Positions 51,168 through 61,106 are shown, counted from the first letter of the stretch. The stretch: DNA of 64,000 bases from Cloacibacterium sp. TD35 (GCF_028864635.1 NZ_CP104850.1:1742001-1806000); one strand, 5' to 3'. The notes: generated by a model from the letters alone, not told the origin. Numbers and translations are program-made.

Positions 51168-53012
51168 ATGAAAAAGCTATTTTCAATTTTTGCCATTGCA
51201 ATATTCAGTTTTTCTATGGCGCAATTCCAAAGAGTAGAACCTGCTTTTTGGTGGAAAGGAATGAAAAATCCTGAGCTTCAGATTTTGTTATATGGCAAAA
51301 ATATTGCCCAACAAAATATTGAACTTTCAGATGGAATTCAGATTAAGGATTTAACGAAGGTAGAAAATCCTAATTATGTGTTTATCACCATTAATACTAA
51401 TGAAATTAACACGCCTCAATTTAAAATTTTCCTTAAAAATGGCAAAAAAACCATTAGTACATATCAGTATGAATTGAAGGAAAGAACGCCTAATTCATCT
51501 GCGCGTGAATCTTATACTTCTAAAGATGTTTTCTACCTGATTATGCCAGATCGTTTTGCCAATGGCGATGAAAAAAATGATTCTAACAAATCTCTCATCG
51601 AAAAAGCAAACAGAAAAAGTGAAGGTGGAAGACATGGTGGTGATTTAAGAGGAATTATCAATAATTTAGACTATCTTAAAAATCTTGGAGTGACTACACT
51701 TTGGCTCACTCCAGTTTGCGAAGACAATGAAAAAGTGTATACCTATCATGGTTATGCACAGACTGATTTATATAAAATAGATGTGCGCTACGGAACCAAT
51801 GAAGAATACCGTGAACTTTCTACTGAGCTCAAAAAAAGAGACATGAAATTGGTGAAAGATTACGTGACCAATCACTGGGGAGTTTCGCATTGGTTGATTC
51901 AGGATTTGCCTACTAAAGATTGGATTCACTGGTTTGAAGATGGTAAGAATGGTTTCAAACGTTCTAACTACAGAACCAATTCTCAAATGAATCCTTATGC
52001 TGCTGCTATCGATAAAAAAGTAGCTTTAGATGGTTGGTTTGATACCACAATGCCTGATCTTAACCAAAGTAATCCATTGGTTTTAAAATATTTAATTCAA
52101 AATGCAATTTGGTGGATTGAATATGCGCAATTAGATGGTTATAGAGTAGACACTTATCCTTATAACGACAAAGAGGGAATGGCAAAATGGTGTAAAGCCA
52201 TTACAGACGAATATCCAAACTTCAATATTGTAGGCGAAACTTGGATGTATGACCCAGCTCAAATTGCTTTTTGGCAAAAAGATTCTAAAGTAGGCGAAAT
52301 AGAAAATTACAATTCTAATTTACCTTCGGTAATGGATTTTATGTTGTATGAAAACCTTCCAAAAGCTTTACAAGAAGAAGAAAATTGGGACAAAGGAATG
52401 ATTAGACTTTACAATTCTTTTGCCAATGATTTCTTATTTCCAAATCCTAAAAACATAATGGTTTTCTTCGAAAATCATGATACTCCTAGAATCAATGAAA
52501 TGTTCAACGGAAATCCTGCTTATTATAAATTGGCATTAACGATTGTTTCTACTATCAGAGGAATTCCGCAATTGTATTATGGTTCAGAAATAGGAATGCG
52601 TGGAGATAAAAACAAAGGAGACGCAGACATCAGAAGAGATTTCCCAGGAGGTTGGAAAGGTGATGCTCAAAATGCTTTTGTTTCCAGAACACCAGAGCAA
52701 AATGAATTTTTTGATTATACCCAAAAATTATTAAACTGGAGAAAGTCTAAAGATGTTATCCACAATGGGAAAACCAAAAACTTTTCGCCAGAGAGAAATG
52801 TTTATGTTTATTTCCGTTATAATGATGAGGAAAAAGTAATGGTAATCATCAACAGCAGTGACAAAGAACAAACCATCGAAATGAATAGATTCCAAGAAAT
52901 GGTTCCTTCTAGTTTTACAGCAAAAGATGTAATGAAAGATGCTACGGTTCAAATTAAAGATTTGTTAACTATTCCTGCAAAATCTTCATTGATTTTAGAA
53001 ATAAATAAGTAA
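51168..53012 (+). CDS. Glycoside hydrolase family 13 alpha-amylase/neopullulanase-like (SusA-like)
   Basis: It has 614 residues with a signal peptide (1-18, ending SMA|QF). An N-terminal Ig-like domain (to about 125) resembles that of cyclomaltodextrinases. The GH13 barrel carries nucleophile Asp328 (GYRVDTYPY), acid Glu357 (VGETWMY) and Asp438 (FFENHDTPR). The DXYTNHWG-like block DYVTNHWGVSHW is present. It would cut internal alpha-1,4 bonds of maltodextrins or pullulan in the periplasm, feeding GH97. It is 6 bp after the GH97 gene and 31 bp before the MFS gene. Confidence 0.94.
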   Translation: MKKLFSIFAIAIFSFSMAQFQRVEPAFWWKGMKNPELQILLYGKNIAQQNIELSDGIQIKDLTKVENPNYVFITINTNEINTPQFKIFLKNGKKTISTYQYELKERTPNSSARESYTSKDVFYLIMPDRFANGDEKNDSNKSLIEKANRKSEGGRHGGDLRGIINNLDYLKNLGVTTLWLTPVCEDNEKVYTYHGYAQTDLYKIDVRYGTNEEYRELSTELKKRDMKLVKDYVTNHWGVSHWLIQDLPTKDWIHWFEDGKNGFKRSNYRTNSQMNPYAAAIDKKVALDGWFDTTMPDLNQSNPLVLKYLIQNAIWWIEYAQLDGYRVDTYPYNDKEGMAKWCKAITDEYPNFNIVGETWMYDPAQIAFWQKDSKVGEIENYNSNLPSVMDFMLYENLPKALQEEENWDKGMIRLYNSFANDFLFPNPKNIMVFFENHDTPRINEMFNGNPAYYKLALTIVSTIRGIPQLYYGSEIGMRGDKNKGDADIRRDFPGGWKGDAQNAFVSRTPEQNEFFDYTQKLLNWRKSKDVIHNGKTKNFSPERNVYVYFRYNDEEKVMVIINSSDKEQTIEMNRFQEMVPSSFTAKDVMKDATVQIKDLLTIPAKSSLILEINK

Positions 53013-53043
53013 ATTCGTTAAAAACAAATAAAAACTATAGTAT

Positions 53044-54366
53044 ATGAATAATACACAGAAAAAACCACTCTTGTCTTTCTGGAAAATCTGGAACATAAGT
53101 TTTGGTTTTTTGGGAGTGCAAATTGGATATTCTCTTCAGAACGCAAATACCAGTAGAATTCTTTCAGCAATCGGTGCAGATGTACATCATTTAAGCTATT
53201 TTTGGTTAGCAGCTCCTCTTGCAGGACTTTTTGTACAGCCCATTGTAGGACTTTCTAGTGATAAAACATGGACGAGATTAGGTCGTAGAATTCCATTTAT
53301 TTTAGGTGGAGCAATTGTTTCTGCATTGGCTATGTTTTTTATGCCAAACTCAGAACATTTTGCACAATTATTTCCTGCCGTTTTCTTTGGTGCGATGATG
53401 TTGCTTTTCATGGACGTTTCTTTTAATGTTACTATGCAACCATTCCGTGCTTTGGTAAGTGATATGGTAGACGAATCTCAAAGAAATAAGGGATATTCTA
53501 TCCAAAGTTTTTTAATTAATGTAGGAGCTGTTTTCGGTTCACTTTTACCATTTTTATTAACATGGTGGGGAATTGCAAACGAACCAGAAGCTGGTCAAAA
53601 AGTAGCACCTACGGTAATTTGGTCTTTCTATATTGGCGGAGCGGTTTTATTAGCTTCTGTTTTATGGACTTCTTTTAGAACTAAAGAATATCCGCCAGAA
53701 GAATATGCGAAGTATAATAATTTAGAAGAAAAAGAAAATGAAACTCCAGAAAAAGTAAGTTTCTTTACTTTGATTAAAAATGTACCAAATGCTATGAAGC
53801 AATTGGCAGTTACACAGTTTTTTTCTTGGTTTGCATTGTTTTTAATGTGGGTTTACACCACACAAGGAATTGCACAAAATATTTGGGGAACTACGGATGC
53901 TACATCTAATGCTTATAACGAAGCAGGAAACTGGACAGGTGTAATTTTTGCAGCTTACAGTGTTTTTGCAGCTTTATTTTCTTTAGTTATCACTCCATTA
54001 GCTAACAAATATGGAAGAAGAAATGTATATGTATTCTCTTTAATTTTGGGTGGACTTGGTTTGTTATCAATGATGTTTATCAAAGACAAGAATCTTTTAT
54101 TTTTGCCAATGATTGGAGTAGGTGTAGCCTGGGCAGCTATTCTAGCATTGCCTTATGCAATTTTATCTTCTAAACTTCCTGCAAAACAAACAGGAGTTTA
54201 TATGGGGATTTTCAATGCTACGATTACTATTCCGCAGATTACTGCGGGTTTATTAGGAGGAGTTTTACTTTCTGCTTTAGGAGGGACGGCAATTAACATG
54301 GTTGCATTGGCAGGAGTTTCTATGGCAGTTGCAGGTATAGCAGCATTTTTAGTAATTAAAGAATAA
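53044..54366 (+). CDS. MFS sugar transporter, maltose/maltodextrin type
   Basis: It has 440 residues and about twelve hydrophobic segments. The GPH/SLC45-like motifs are LSSDKTWTRLGRRIPFILGG near 72-91 and the paired loop TPLANKYGRRNVYVFSLI near 317-334. The N-terminal part FGFLGVQIGYSLQNANTSRILSAIGAD is typical of flavobacterial maltose carriers found at the end of starch loci. It would take maltose or glucose across the inner membrane by cation symport. It is the last gene of the operon, with a strong terminator 250 bp further on. Confidence 0.92.
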   Translation: MNNTQKKPLLSFWKIWNISFGFLGVQIGYSLQNANTSRILSAIGADVHHLSYFWLAAPLAGLFVQPIVGLSSDKTWTRLGRRIPFILGGAIVSALAMFFMPNSEHFAQLFPAVFFGAMMLLFMDVSFNVTMQPFRALVSDMVDESQRNKGYSIQSFLINVGAVFGSLLPFLLTWWGIANEPEAGQKVAPTVIWSFYIGGAVLLASVLWTSFRTKEYPPEEYAKYNNLEEKENETPEKVSFFTLIKNVPNAMKQLAVTQFFSWFALFLMWVYTTQGIAQNIWGTTDATSNAYNEAGNWTGVIFAAYSVFAALFSLVITPLANKYGRRNVYVFSLILGGLGLLSMMFIKDKNLLFLPMIGVGVAWAAILALPYAILSSKLPAKQTGVYMGIFNATITIPQITAGLLGGVLLSALGGTAINMVALAGVSMAVAGIAAFLVIKE

Positions 54367-54617
54367 TTCAATTTAGGGTTTGGAAATGATTCTGAAATCT
54401 TATTGATAGAAGTTCCTATGGACTTGCCAAAAATCTAAAAAAGATGTTAAAAATGAAAAAGAATATGCAAAATGAAATTTTTCTATTGCTTTTTGTCAAT
54501 AAAAAAACTAATTTTGCAAAATCAAATTCCAAACAAATTGAATATTAAATCGCAATATTTTGGCTCTTGTTTATTCCAAGAAATTGGAAAGCTAAAATAC
54601 GCAGCAAAATAATTGAG

Positions 54618-54649
54618 GCCGATAATCAGAAAGATTGTCGGCTTTTTTT
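54618..54649 (+). terminator. Terminator of the starch operon
   Basis: GCCGATAATC and GATTGTCGGC form a 10-bp stem (one G-T) around AGAAA, followed by seven T residues. Confidence 0.85.
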
Positions 54650-54706
54650 ATGTCGTTTAAGTTTGATTTTCAATGCGTTTGCAGTTTGAAATAAATCTAG
54701 TAAAAC

Positions 54707-54743
54707 CTGAATCTTGCAGGTGAAAAGCCTGCAAGTCATTCAG
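54707..54743 (+). promoter_or_regulatory. Stem-loop in the purM leader
   Basis: CTTGCAGG pairs with CCTGCAAG around TGAAAAG, and CTGAAT with ATTCAG extends the stem across a two-base bulge. No T run follows, so it is not a terminator. It ends 18 bp before the purM start codon. Regulatory role unproven. Confidence 0.45.
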
Positions 54744-54761
54744 AAAAAACCAAAAAGAAAA

Positions 54762-55751
54762 ATGAATAATACGTATAAATCAGCTGGTGTAGACAAAGAA
54801 GAAGGCTACAAAACCGTAGACAAAATAAAATCTGCTGTAGCCGAAACGCACAATAAAAATGTACTGAACAATCTAGGAAGTTTTGGAGCTTTCTATGAAA
54901 TTGGTGGCTATAAAAATCCTGTTTTAGTTTCTGGAACTGATGGTGTAGGTACCAAATTAAAAATCGCGTTAGATACTAAAAAATATGATTCTATTGGTGT
55001 AGATTGTTTCGCAATGTGTGCAAATGATATTCTCTGTCATGGTGCAAAGCCTCTTTTCTTCTTAGATTACCTAGCTTGCGGAAAACTAGATGCAGAGGTA
55101 GCAGCAGAAATTGTTCTAGGAATGGTAAATGCTTGTAAAGACAATGAGTGCGCATTAATTGGTGGTGAAACCGCAGAGATGCCAGGAATGTATCAACCAG
55201 GAGATTATGATGTGGCTGGTTTCTGCGTAGGAATTGTAGAAAAAGACCAAATTATTGATGGTTCTAAAATAAAAACTGGTAATAAAATCATCGCTTTGCC
55301 AAGTTCAGGATTCCATAGCAATGGTTTTTCATTAGTAAGAAAAATTTTCCCAAATTTTGAAGAAGAATTCGAAGGAAAACCTCTATACGAGACACTTTTA
55401 GTTCCTACCAAACTCTATTACAAAGACGTTTTTAAACTGAAAGATAATATAGAAATTTCAGGTATTGCTCACATTACAGGTGGCGGGTTGATAGAAAACG
55501 TTCCAAGAATTATTCCGAATGGATTGTGTGCGAAAATAGACACTTCTAAAATCCAAATTCCAAACGTAATGTTAGAATTAGAAAAACGCGGAAACATCGA
55601 AAGAATGGAAATGTTTGGTACGTTTAACATGGGAGTAGGAATGGTTCTAGTAGTAGATGAAAGTCTTGCAGAAAAAGCACTTTCTTTAATTGAAGATGCT
55701 TATTTAGTAGGTGAAATCGTAGAGAACGAAGATAAAATAATTTTAAAATAG
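54762..55751 (+). CDS. purM: Phosphoribosylformylglycinamidine cyclo-ligase (AIR synthetase)
   Basis: This enzyme closes the imidazole ring of AIR in purine synthesis using ATP. It has 329 residues. YKSAGVDKEEGYKTVDKI, the ATP-site GTDGVGTKLKIA near 55-66, GVDCFAMCANDILCHGAKPLFFLDYLA, IGGETAEMPGMYQPGDYDVAGFCVGIV and HITGGGLIENVPR are all PurM signatures. I chose ATG 54762 because an upstream in-frame TTG would read through the leader hairpin. It is the first gene of the run purM-purN-purH. Confidence 0.96.
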   Translation: MNNTYKSAGVDKEEGYKTVDKIKSAVAETHNKNVLNNLGSFGAFYEIGGYKNPVLVSGTDGVGTKLKIALDTKKYDSIGVDCFAMCANDILCHGAKPLFFLDYLACGKLDAEVAAEIVLGMVNACKDNECALIGGETAEMPGMYQPGDYDVAGFCVGIVEKDQIIDGSKIKTGNKIIALPSSGFHSNGFSLVRKIFPNFEEEFEGKPLYETLLVPTKLYYKDVFKLKDNIEISGIAHITGGGLIENVPRIIPNGLCAKIDTSKIQIPNVMLELEKRGNIERMEMFGTFNMGVGMVLVVDESLAEKALSLIEDAYLVGEIVENEDKIILK

Positions 55752-55819
55752 ACTAAAGAATCAAGAACCGAGAATCAAGATTTTTTTGGTTCTTAATTCT
55801 TGTATCTTGGCTCTTAATC

Positions 55820-56386
55820 ATGAAAAATATCACAGTTTTAGTTTCGGGTTCTGGTAGCAATTTACAACGTATCATTGATTGTATTGATAGTGGAGAAATT
55901 TCAAATGCTAAGGTCAGTTTAGTGGTTGCGGACAGAGATTGTTATGCTTTAGAAAGAGCCGAAAATCATCAAATTCCGCATCAACTCATTAAAAGAGGAA
56001 AAGATTTCTCTGAAAATTTAGAAAAGCTTTTACCCAAAAATACAGATTTGATTGTATTAGCTGGTTTTCTATCGATTCTGAGCAAAGAATTTTGTGAAAA
56101 ATATAATAGAAAAATAATCAATATTCATCCTGCTTTATTGCCAAAATTTGGTGGAAAAGGAATGTGGGGACATCACGTTCACGAAGCTGTAATTGAAGCC
56201 CAAGAAAAGGAAAGTGGTGCAACAGTTCATTTTGTAACTTCAGGAATTGATGAAGGTGAAATTATCCTTCAAGGGAAATTTAGCATTGATGAAAATGAAA
56301 CTCCAGAAACTTTAGCACAGAAAGTGCATCAAATTGAGTACGAAATTTTCCCGAAAGCGATTGATAAAATTTTGAATAAAAATTAA
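55820..56386 (+). CDS. purN: Phosphoribosylglycinamide formyltransferase
   Basis: This is the folate-dependent GAR transformylase. It has 188 residues. VLVSGSGSNLQRIID near residues 6-20 is the phosphate loop, and the catalytic region INIHPALLPKFGGKGMWGHHVHEAV contains the Asn-His pair near 104-106, with SGIDEGEII giving the conserved Asp near 143. The 68-bp gap from purM contains an imperfect inverted repeat (AAGAACC and GGTTCTT arms). purH follows after 21 bp. Confidence 0.95.
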   Translation: MKNITVLVSGSGSNLQRIIDCIDSGEISNAKVSLVVADRDCYALERAENHQIPHQLIKRGKDFSENLEKLLPKNTDLIVLAGFLSILSKEFCEKYNRKIINIHPALLPKFGGKGMWGHHVHEAVIEAQEKESGATVHFVTSGIDEGEIILQGKFSIDENETPETLAQKVHQIEYEIFPKAIDKILNKN

Positions 56387-56407
56387 ATAAAAAGTAATAA
56401 AATAAAA

Positions 56408-57922
56408 ATGAAAAAACGAGCATTAATCAGTGTCTCCAACAAAAACAATCTAATTGATTTTGCTAAATTTTTAGAATCTAAAAATTACGAACTCATATCT
56501 ACAGGCGGAACATTTAAACATCTTAAAGAGGCTGGACTTAACCCAATTCAGATAGATGAAGTGACCAATTTCCCTGAAATGTTAGACGGAAGAGTAAAAA
56601 CCCTTCATCCAAAAGTTCATGGTGGTCTTCTTGCTGTTCGTGATAACGAAGAACATATGAAAACCGTTCAGGAACACGGAATAGAGCTGATTGATATGGT
56701 AATTGTAAACCTTTATCCGTTTTTCGAAAATGTAAATAAAGAAATTTCATTAGAAGAAAAAGTAGAATTCATCGATATTGGTGGGCCATCAATGCTTCGT
56801 TCTGCAGCTAAAAATTTCGCTTCTGTGACTGTTGTTACCGATGTGGAAGATTATGCTAAAGTTCAACAAGAAATCGCAGAAAATGGCGATACTACAATAG
56901 AAACTCGTAAAAAATTAGCAGGTAAAGTATTTAACCTAACTGCAGCGTATGATGCAGCGATTTCTCAAATGCTTCTCAATGAAGATTATCCTGAATATTT
57001 ACAGGCTTCTTACCAAAAAGTTTCTGATTTAAGATATGGCGAAAATCCTCATCAATCTGCAGCGTATTACGTTTCTACTACAGAAAACGGTGCGATGAAA
57101 GATTTTGAAATTTTAGGAGGTAAAGAATTGTCTTTCAATAATTTGAGAGATATGGATTTATGCTGGAAAGTAGTAAACGAATTCAAAGATGAGATGGCTT
57201 GTTGTGCGGTAAAACATTCTACACCTTGTGGAGTTGCCATCGGAAATTCTGCTTTAGAAACTTATGCTAAAACTTTCGAATGTGACCCGATTTCTATTTT
57301 CGGAGGAATCATCGGAATGAACTATAAAGTTGATGCTTCAACAGCGGAAGAATTGAATAAAACTTTCCTTGAAATTGTAATGGCAACTGATTTTGATGAA
57401 GATGCATTAGAAATTTTGAGAAAGAAGAAAAATCTTAGAATAATAAAAATCAAAAATCCAGTTTCAGACAAAAAAACTTGGGTGAAAATAGATGGCGGAA
57501 TTTTGGTTCAAAATGTAGATGACCAGTTTTCTACAGATTTTAAAGTAGTTACAGAAATTAAGCCAACAGAACAGCAAGAAAAAGCACTTTTATTTGCTCA
57601 AAGAGTGGTAAAATATGTAAAATCTAATGCTATAGTAGTTTCAAACGGAATTCAAGCGTTCGGAATTGGAGGTGGACAAGTAAACAGAATTTGGGCTACA
57701 GAACAAGCGATTTCTAGAGCTAAGGAAAAATTCAGTGGCGATTTAGTTTTGGCTTCAGATGCGTTTTTCCCTTTCAGAGATGTAGTAGATTTCTGCGCTA
57801 AAGAAGGAATTACAGCGATTGTACAACCTGGTGGTTCTGTAAAAGATGAAGATTCTATTGCAGCTGCAAATGAACATAAAATTCCAATGATGTTCACAGG
57901 AATGAGACATTTTTTACATTAA
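56408..57922 (+). CDS. purH: Bifunctional AICAR transformylase/IMP cyclohydrolase
   Basis: It makes FAICAR from AICAR and closes it to IMP, the last two steps of IMP synthesis. It has 504 residues. The MGS-like IMP cyclohydrolase domain (to about 190) has [12 protein letters not shown] and [19 protein letters not shown]. The transformylase domain has [14 protein letters not shown] near 215, [13 protein letters not shown] near 277 (catalytic Lys-His), and [12 protein letters not shown]. It ends FTGMRHFLH, the family's usual terminus. Confidence 0.97.
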   Translation: MKKRALISVSNKNNLIDFAKFLESKNYELISTGGTFKHLKEAGLNPIQIDEVTNFPEMLDGRVKTLHPKVHGGLLAVRDNEEHMKTVQEHGIELIDMVIVNLYPFFENVNKEISLEEKVEFIDIGGPSMLRSAAKNFASVTVVTDVEDYAKVQQEIAENGDTTIETRKKLAGKVFNLTAAYDAAISQMLLNEDYPEYLQASYQKVSDLRYGENPHQSAAYYVSTTENGAMKDFEILGGKELSFNNLRDMDLCWKVVNEFKDEMACCAVKHSTPCGVAIGNSALETYAKTFECDPISIFGGIIGMNYKVDASTAEELNKTFLEIVMATDFDEDALEILRKKKNLRIIKIKNPVSDKKTWVKIDGGILVQNVDDQFSTDFKVVTEIKPTEQQEKALLFAQRVVKYVKSNAIVVSNGIQAFGIGGGQVNRIWATEQAISRAKEKFSGDLVLASDAFFPFRDVVDFCAKEGITAIVQPGGSVKDEDSIAAANEHKIPMMFTGMRHFLH

Positions 57923-58006
57923 TCAAATCAATTTTTTAGCAACTCAAAGAATAAATATATCGCAAATTTTATAGAAATTTTATAACAAATCGTTCATAGG
58001 ATTTCG

Positions 58007-58014
58007 TAAATTTG
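58007..58014 (+). promoter_or_regulatory. Putative -7 element for purD
   Basis: TAAATTTG, an exact TAnnTTTG match, 18 bp before the purD start codon. Confidence 0.5.
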
Positions 58015-58032
58015 TAAGAAACCAAGTATCAT

Positions 58033-59271
58033 ATGAAAGTATTAATAATAGGAAACGGAGGTAGAGAATCTGCTATTGCAAAAAAATTGTCAGAAGACAA
58101 AAGAATCAGTCAAATGTTTTTTGCAAAAGGCAATGCTACAACAGAAAATTTAGGTAAAAACTTGCCTTATGAAAGTGTAGCAGAATTAAGAGATTTCGCT
58201 CTTAGAGAAAAAATAGATTTCACATTCGTAGGTCCAGAATTACCTTTAGTTAATGGTATTGTAGACGAATTTCAGAAACATAATCTAAAAATTTTTGGCC
58301 CTACAAAACGTGCCGCAGATTTAGAAGGAAGCAAAGCTTTTTCTAAAAAATTTATGCAAGATTATGGCATCAGAACAGCTAAAGCTGCTATTTTTGATTC
58401 TTACGTAGAAGCAGACCAATATATCCAAAATCATTCTTATCCTTTGGTGATTAAAGCCAGTGGTTTAGCCAGCGGAAAAGGAGTAGTTATTTGTGAAGAC
58501 AAAGAAACAGCGCACCATACTTTACACCAATTCATGATAGAAAGAATTTATGGAGATGCTGGAATAAAAGTTGTCATTGAAGAATTTTTACAAGGTTTCG
58601 AAGCGTCTATTATCGCTTTTTGGAATGGTGAAAAAGCTTTTCCATGTGTTTCTGCTAAAGATTATAAAAAAGTAGGAAACGGAAATACTGGCGCCAATAC
58701 AGGTGGAATGGGAAGCGTAGCTCCAAGTCCAGAATTTACAGAGCAGCATTTTGCAGATTTCAATAAATACATTTTAGAACCTACCGTTAAAGGAATTAAA
58801 GACAAAGCACTTGATTTTGTAGGGATTATATTTTTTGGCGTTTTGGTACAAGATAATCAATGTTATTTGTTAGAATATAACATGAGATTTGGCGATCCAG
58901 AAACACAAGTCATCATGGCACTTTTAGAGAATAATTTGCTGGATGTTATCCATGACTGTATCGAAGGAAAAGATTTAGATTTACAGTTTTCAGATAAAAA
59001 GGCGATTTGCCTCGTGATGTGTTCTGGTGGTTATCCTGCTAATTATGAAATCGGTTACGAAATCAAAGGTTTAGATAAGGTAAAACACAGCAATGTTCTC
59101 TTTGCAGGAGCAGAGCAAATTGCAGGAAAAGTAGTCACCAATTCTGGTAGAGTACTTAATGTGGTTGCAACTGGCGATACTTACGAAGAAGCACGCGAAA
59201 AAGTCTATGAAGATGCTAAAACACTTCATTTCGACTACGCATTTTACAGAGAAGATATCGGAAAATTTTAA
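58033..59271 (+). CDS. purD: Phosphoribosylamine-glycine ligase (GAR synthetase)
   Basis: This ATP-grasp enzyme joins phosphoribosylamine and glycine. It has 412 residues. The N-terminal VLIIGNGGRESAIAKKL and FVGPELPLVNGIVDEF are followed by the ATP-grasp part: KRAADLEGSKAFSKKFM, YPLVIKASGLASGKGVVI near 138-155, EEFLQGFEASIIAF and NTGGMGSVAPSP near 222. A -7 element of its own precedes it 110 bp after purH, so it may be transcribed separately. Confidence 0.96.
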   Translation: MKVLIIGNGGRESAIAKKLSEDKRISQMFFAKGNATTENLGKNLPYESVAELRDFALREKIDFTFVGPELPLVNGIVDEFQKHNLKIFGPTKRAADLEGSKAFSKKFMQDYGIRTAKAAIFDSYVEADQYIQNHSYPLVIKASGLASGKGVVICEDKETAHHTLHQFMIERIYGDAGIKVVIEEFLQGFEASIIAFWNGEKAFPCVSAKDYKKVGNGNTGANTGGMGSVAPSPEFTEQHFADFNKYILEPTVKGIKDKALDFVGIIFFGVLVQDNQCYLLEYNMRFGDPETQVIMALLENNLLDVIHDCIEGKDLDLQFSDKKAICLVMCSGGYPANYEIGYEIKGLDKVKHSNVLFAGAEQIAGKVVTNSGRVLNVVATGDTYEEAREKVYEDAKTLHFDYAFYREDIGKF

Positions 59272-59295
59272 TAAAATGAGGGAATTTTCCCTCAA

Positions 59296-59415
59296 TTTTT
59301 TTAGGAGCTAATCCTGCTTTCCGCACTCGCTTTTTTAGAAATTTTTGCCTGATAAATCCATTTATAAATTTCTAAAAAGAGCTCAGACAAATGCTTCAAT
59401 CAGGGCTAGTTACGC
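59296..59415 (-). ncRNA. Flavo-1-like structured intergenic element, copy 2
   Basis: On the minus strand it reads CTAGCCCTGATTGAAGC, then CTGAGCTCTTTTTAGAAA, then GCGAGTGCGGAAAGCAGGAT and TAGCTCCTA. The order matches copy 1 at 32345-32465. TAGC and CCTG at one end pair with CAGG and GCTA at the other. A flavobacterial structured RNA/DNA element of the Flavo-1 type is likely; not confirmed with a covariance model. Confidence 0.5.
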
Positions 59416-59485
59416 ACAGAAATAAAAAGTAATTTTTTTTAAGAATTTTAATTTTTTAGCCGAGTTTCCAAGTCTTGAATTTTTG

Positions 59486-59511
59486 GTTCTTTTGGTTCAA
59501 GCCAAAAGAAC
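59486..59511 (+). promoter_or_regulatory. Stem-loop in the guaA leader
   Basis: GTTCTTTTGG and CCAAAAGAAC form a perfect 10-bp stem around TTCAAG, 25 bp before guaA. No T run follows. Confidence 0.45.
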
Positions 59512-59536
59512 ATTAAAGTAAAAAATAGAAAAATAA

Positions 59537-61066
59537 ATGAATAAAGGAATCATCATTTTGGACTTCGGTTCACAATATAACCAATTGATTGGTAGAAGAA
59601 TACGCGAAATGGAAGTGTATTCAGAAATTCTACCTTTTAATACCTCTTTAGAAGAAATAAAATCCAAAAATCCTGCAGGAATTATCCTTTCTGGTGGGCC
59701 AAGTTCTGTAAACTCTCCAGATGCACATTTGGTAGAAAAAGAATTATTCGAATTGGGAATTCCAGTTTTGGGAATTTGCTACGGAATGCAACTTACAGCA
59801 CATCTTTTGGGCGGAAACGTAAAAAAAGGTGAAAAAGGTGAATACGGAAAAGCAACTCTAGAAATCACTAAATCTAATCCACTTTTTACAGGAGTAAGCA
59901 GATTTTCTACCGTTTGGATGAGCCATTTTGATGAAGTAGAAACTTTGCCAGAGAATTTTGAAATTTCAGCGAAGTCTGGTGTGATTGCAGGGATTTTTAA
60001 CGAAAAGAAAAATATTTATTGCGTTCAGTTTCATCCAGAAGTTTCGCACAGTGAATATGGAGCTAAAATGCTCGAAAACTTTGTTTTCCAGATTTGTAAA
60101 GCAGAAAAAAATTGGAAACTGACCAATTATATCGAAAAAACAGTTGCCGAAATCCGTGAAAAAGTAGGAAATGATAAGGTCATTCTTGGGCTTTCTGGTG
60201 GTGTAGATTCATCGGTAGCTGCGGTTCTTATTCATAAAGCTATTGGAGACCAATTGCAATGTATTTTCGTAGATACGGGACTTTTGCGTAAAGATGAAGG
60301 CAAAAAAGTAATGGAAAATTACGGAGAACATTTCCATATGAATATTGATATGGTAGATGCTTCAGAAAGATTTTTGTCAAAATTAGCTGGCGTTTCAGAC
60401 CCAGAAGAAAAACGCAAAATCATCGGTAGAGAATTTGTGGCAGTTTTTGATGAAGAATCTCACAAAATAGAAGGTGCTAAATTTTTGGCTCAAGGAACCA
60501 TTTATCCAGATGTTATTGAATCTCAATCGGTAAAAGGGCCTTCTGCAGTAATAAAATCTCACCACAATGTAGGTGGATTGCCGGAAGAAATGAAACTTCA
60601 ACTTCTAGAACCGCTTCGTGAGCTATTTAAAGACGAAGTAAGAAAAGTAGGTGAAGAATTAGGAATTCCGCATCATTTGGTGTACAGACATCCTTTCCCA
60701 GGCCCAGGTTTAGGCATTAGAATCTTAGGAGAAGTAGATGCCGAAAAAGTGAAAATTTTACAAGAAGCAGATGATATTTTCATAGAAGAATTGTATAAAA
60801 ATGAATTGTATGAAAAGGTTTCTCAGGCTTTTGTGGTGTTACTTCCCGTAAAATCTGTTGGAGTAATGGGAGATGAAAGAACGTATGAATACACAGCTGT
60901 AGTTCGTTCTGCGAATACTACAGACTTTATGACGGCAACTTTCAGCCATTTCCCTTGGGAATTTTTAGAAAATGTATCGAACAGAATTATCAATGAAGTG
61001 AAAGGAATCAATAGAGTCGCTTATGATATTTCGAGTAAACCACCAGCAACGATTGAGTGGGAATAA
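59537..61066 (+). CDS. guaA: GMP synthase (glutamine-hydrolysing)
   Basis: It converts XMP to GMP with glutamine and ATP. It has 509 residues. The class I glutaminase domain has nucleophile Cys81 in LGICYGMQ and the VQFHPEVSH His/Glu pair near 165. The ATP-pyrophosphatase P-loop is LSGGVDSSVAA near 220. The C-terminal dimerisation domain ends DISSKPPATIEWE, the family terminus. It follows purD after 265 bp that hold two structured elements, so it is probably a separate unit. Confidence 0.97.
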   Translation: MNKGIIILDFGSQYNQLIGRRIREMEVYSEILPFNTSLEEIKSKNPAGIILSGGPSSVNSPDAHLVEKELFELGIPVLGICYGMQLTAHLLGGNVKKGEKGEYGKATLEITKSNPLFTGVSRFSTVWMSHFDEVETLPENFEISAKSGVIAGIFNEKKNIYCVQFHPEVSHSEYGAKMLENFVFQICKAEKNWKLTNYIEKTVAEIREKVGNDKVILGLSGGVDSSVAAVLIHKAIGDQLQCIFVDTGLLRKDEGKKVMENYGEHFHMNIDMVDASERFLSKLAGVSDPEEKRKIIGREFVAVFDEESHKIEGAKFLAQGTIYPDVIESQSVKGPSAVIKSHHNVGGLPEEMKLQLLEPLRELFKDEVRKVGEELGIPHHLVYRHPFPGPGLGIRILGEVDAEKVKILQEADDIFIEELYKNELYEKVSQAFVVLLPVKSVGVMGDERTYEYTAVVRSANTTDFMTATFSHFPWEFLENVSNRIINEVKGINRVAYDISSKPPATIEWE

Positions 61067-61075
61067 AAAAGAATA

Positions 61076-61106
61076 AAAACTTACCTTATGGGTAAGTTTT
61101 TTTTAT
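61076..61106 (+). terminator. Terminator after guaA
   Basis: AAAACTTACC and GGTAAGTTTT form a 10-bp stem around TTATG, followed by more T residues. Confidence 0.85.

Larger units (their letters stand above)
54367..54761. other. Intergenic region with starch operon terminator and purM leader
   Basis: This 395-bp stretch holds no gene. The first part (54367-54610) is AT-rich without clear structure. It then contains the terminator at 54618 and a stem-loop at 54707-54743 in the purM leader. Confidence 0.6.
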
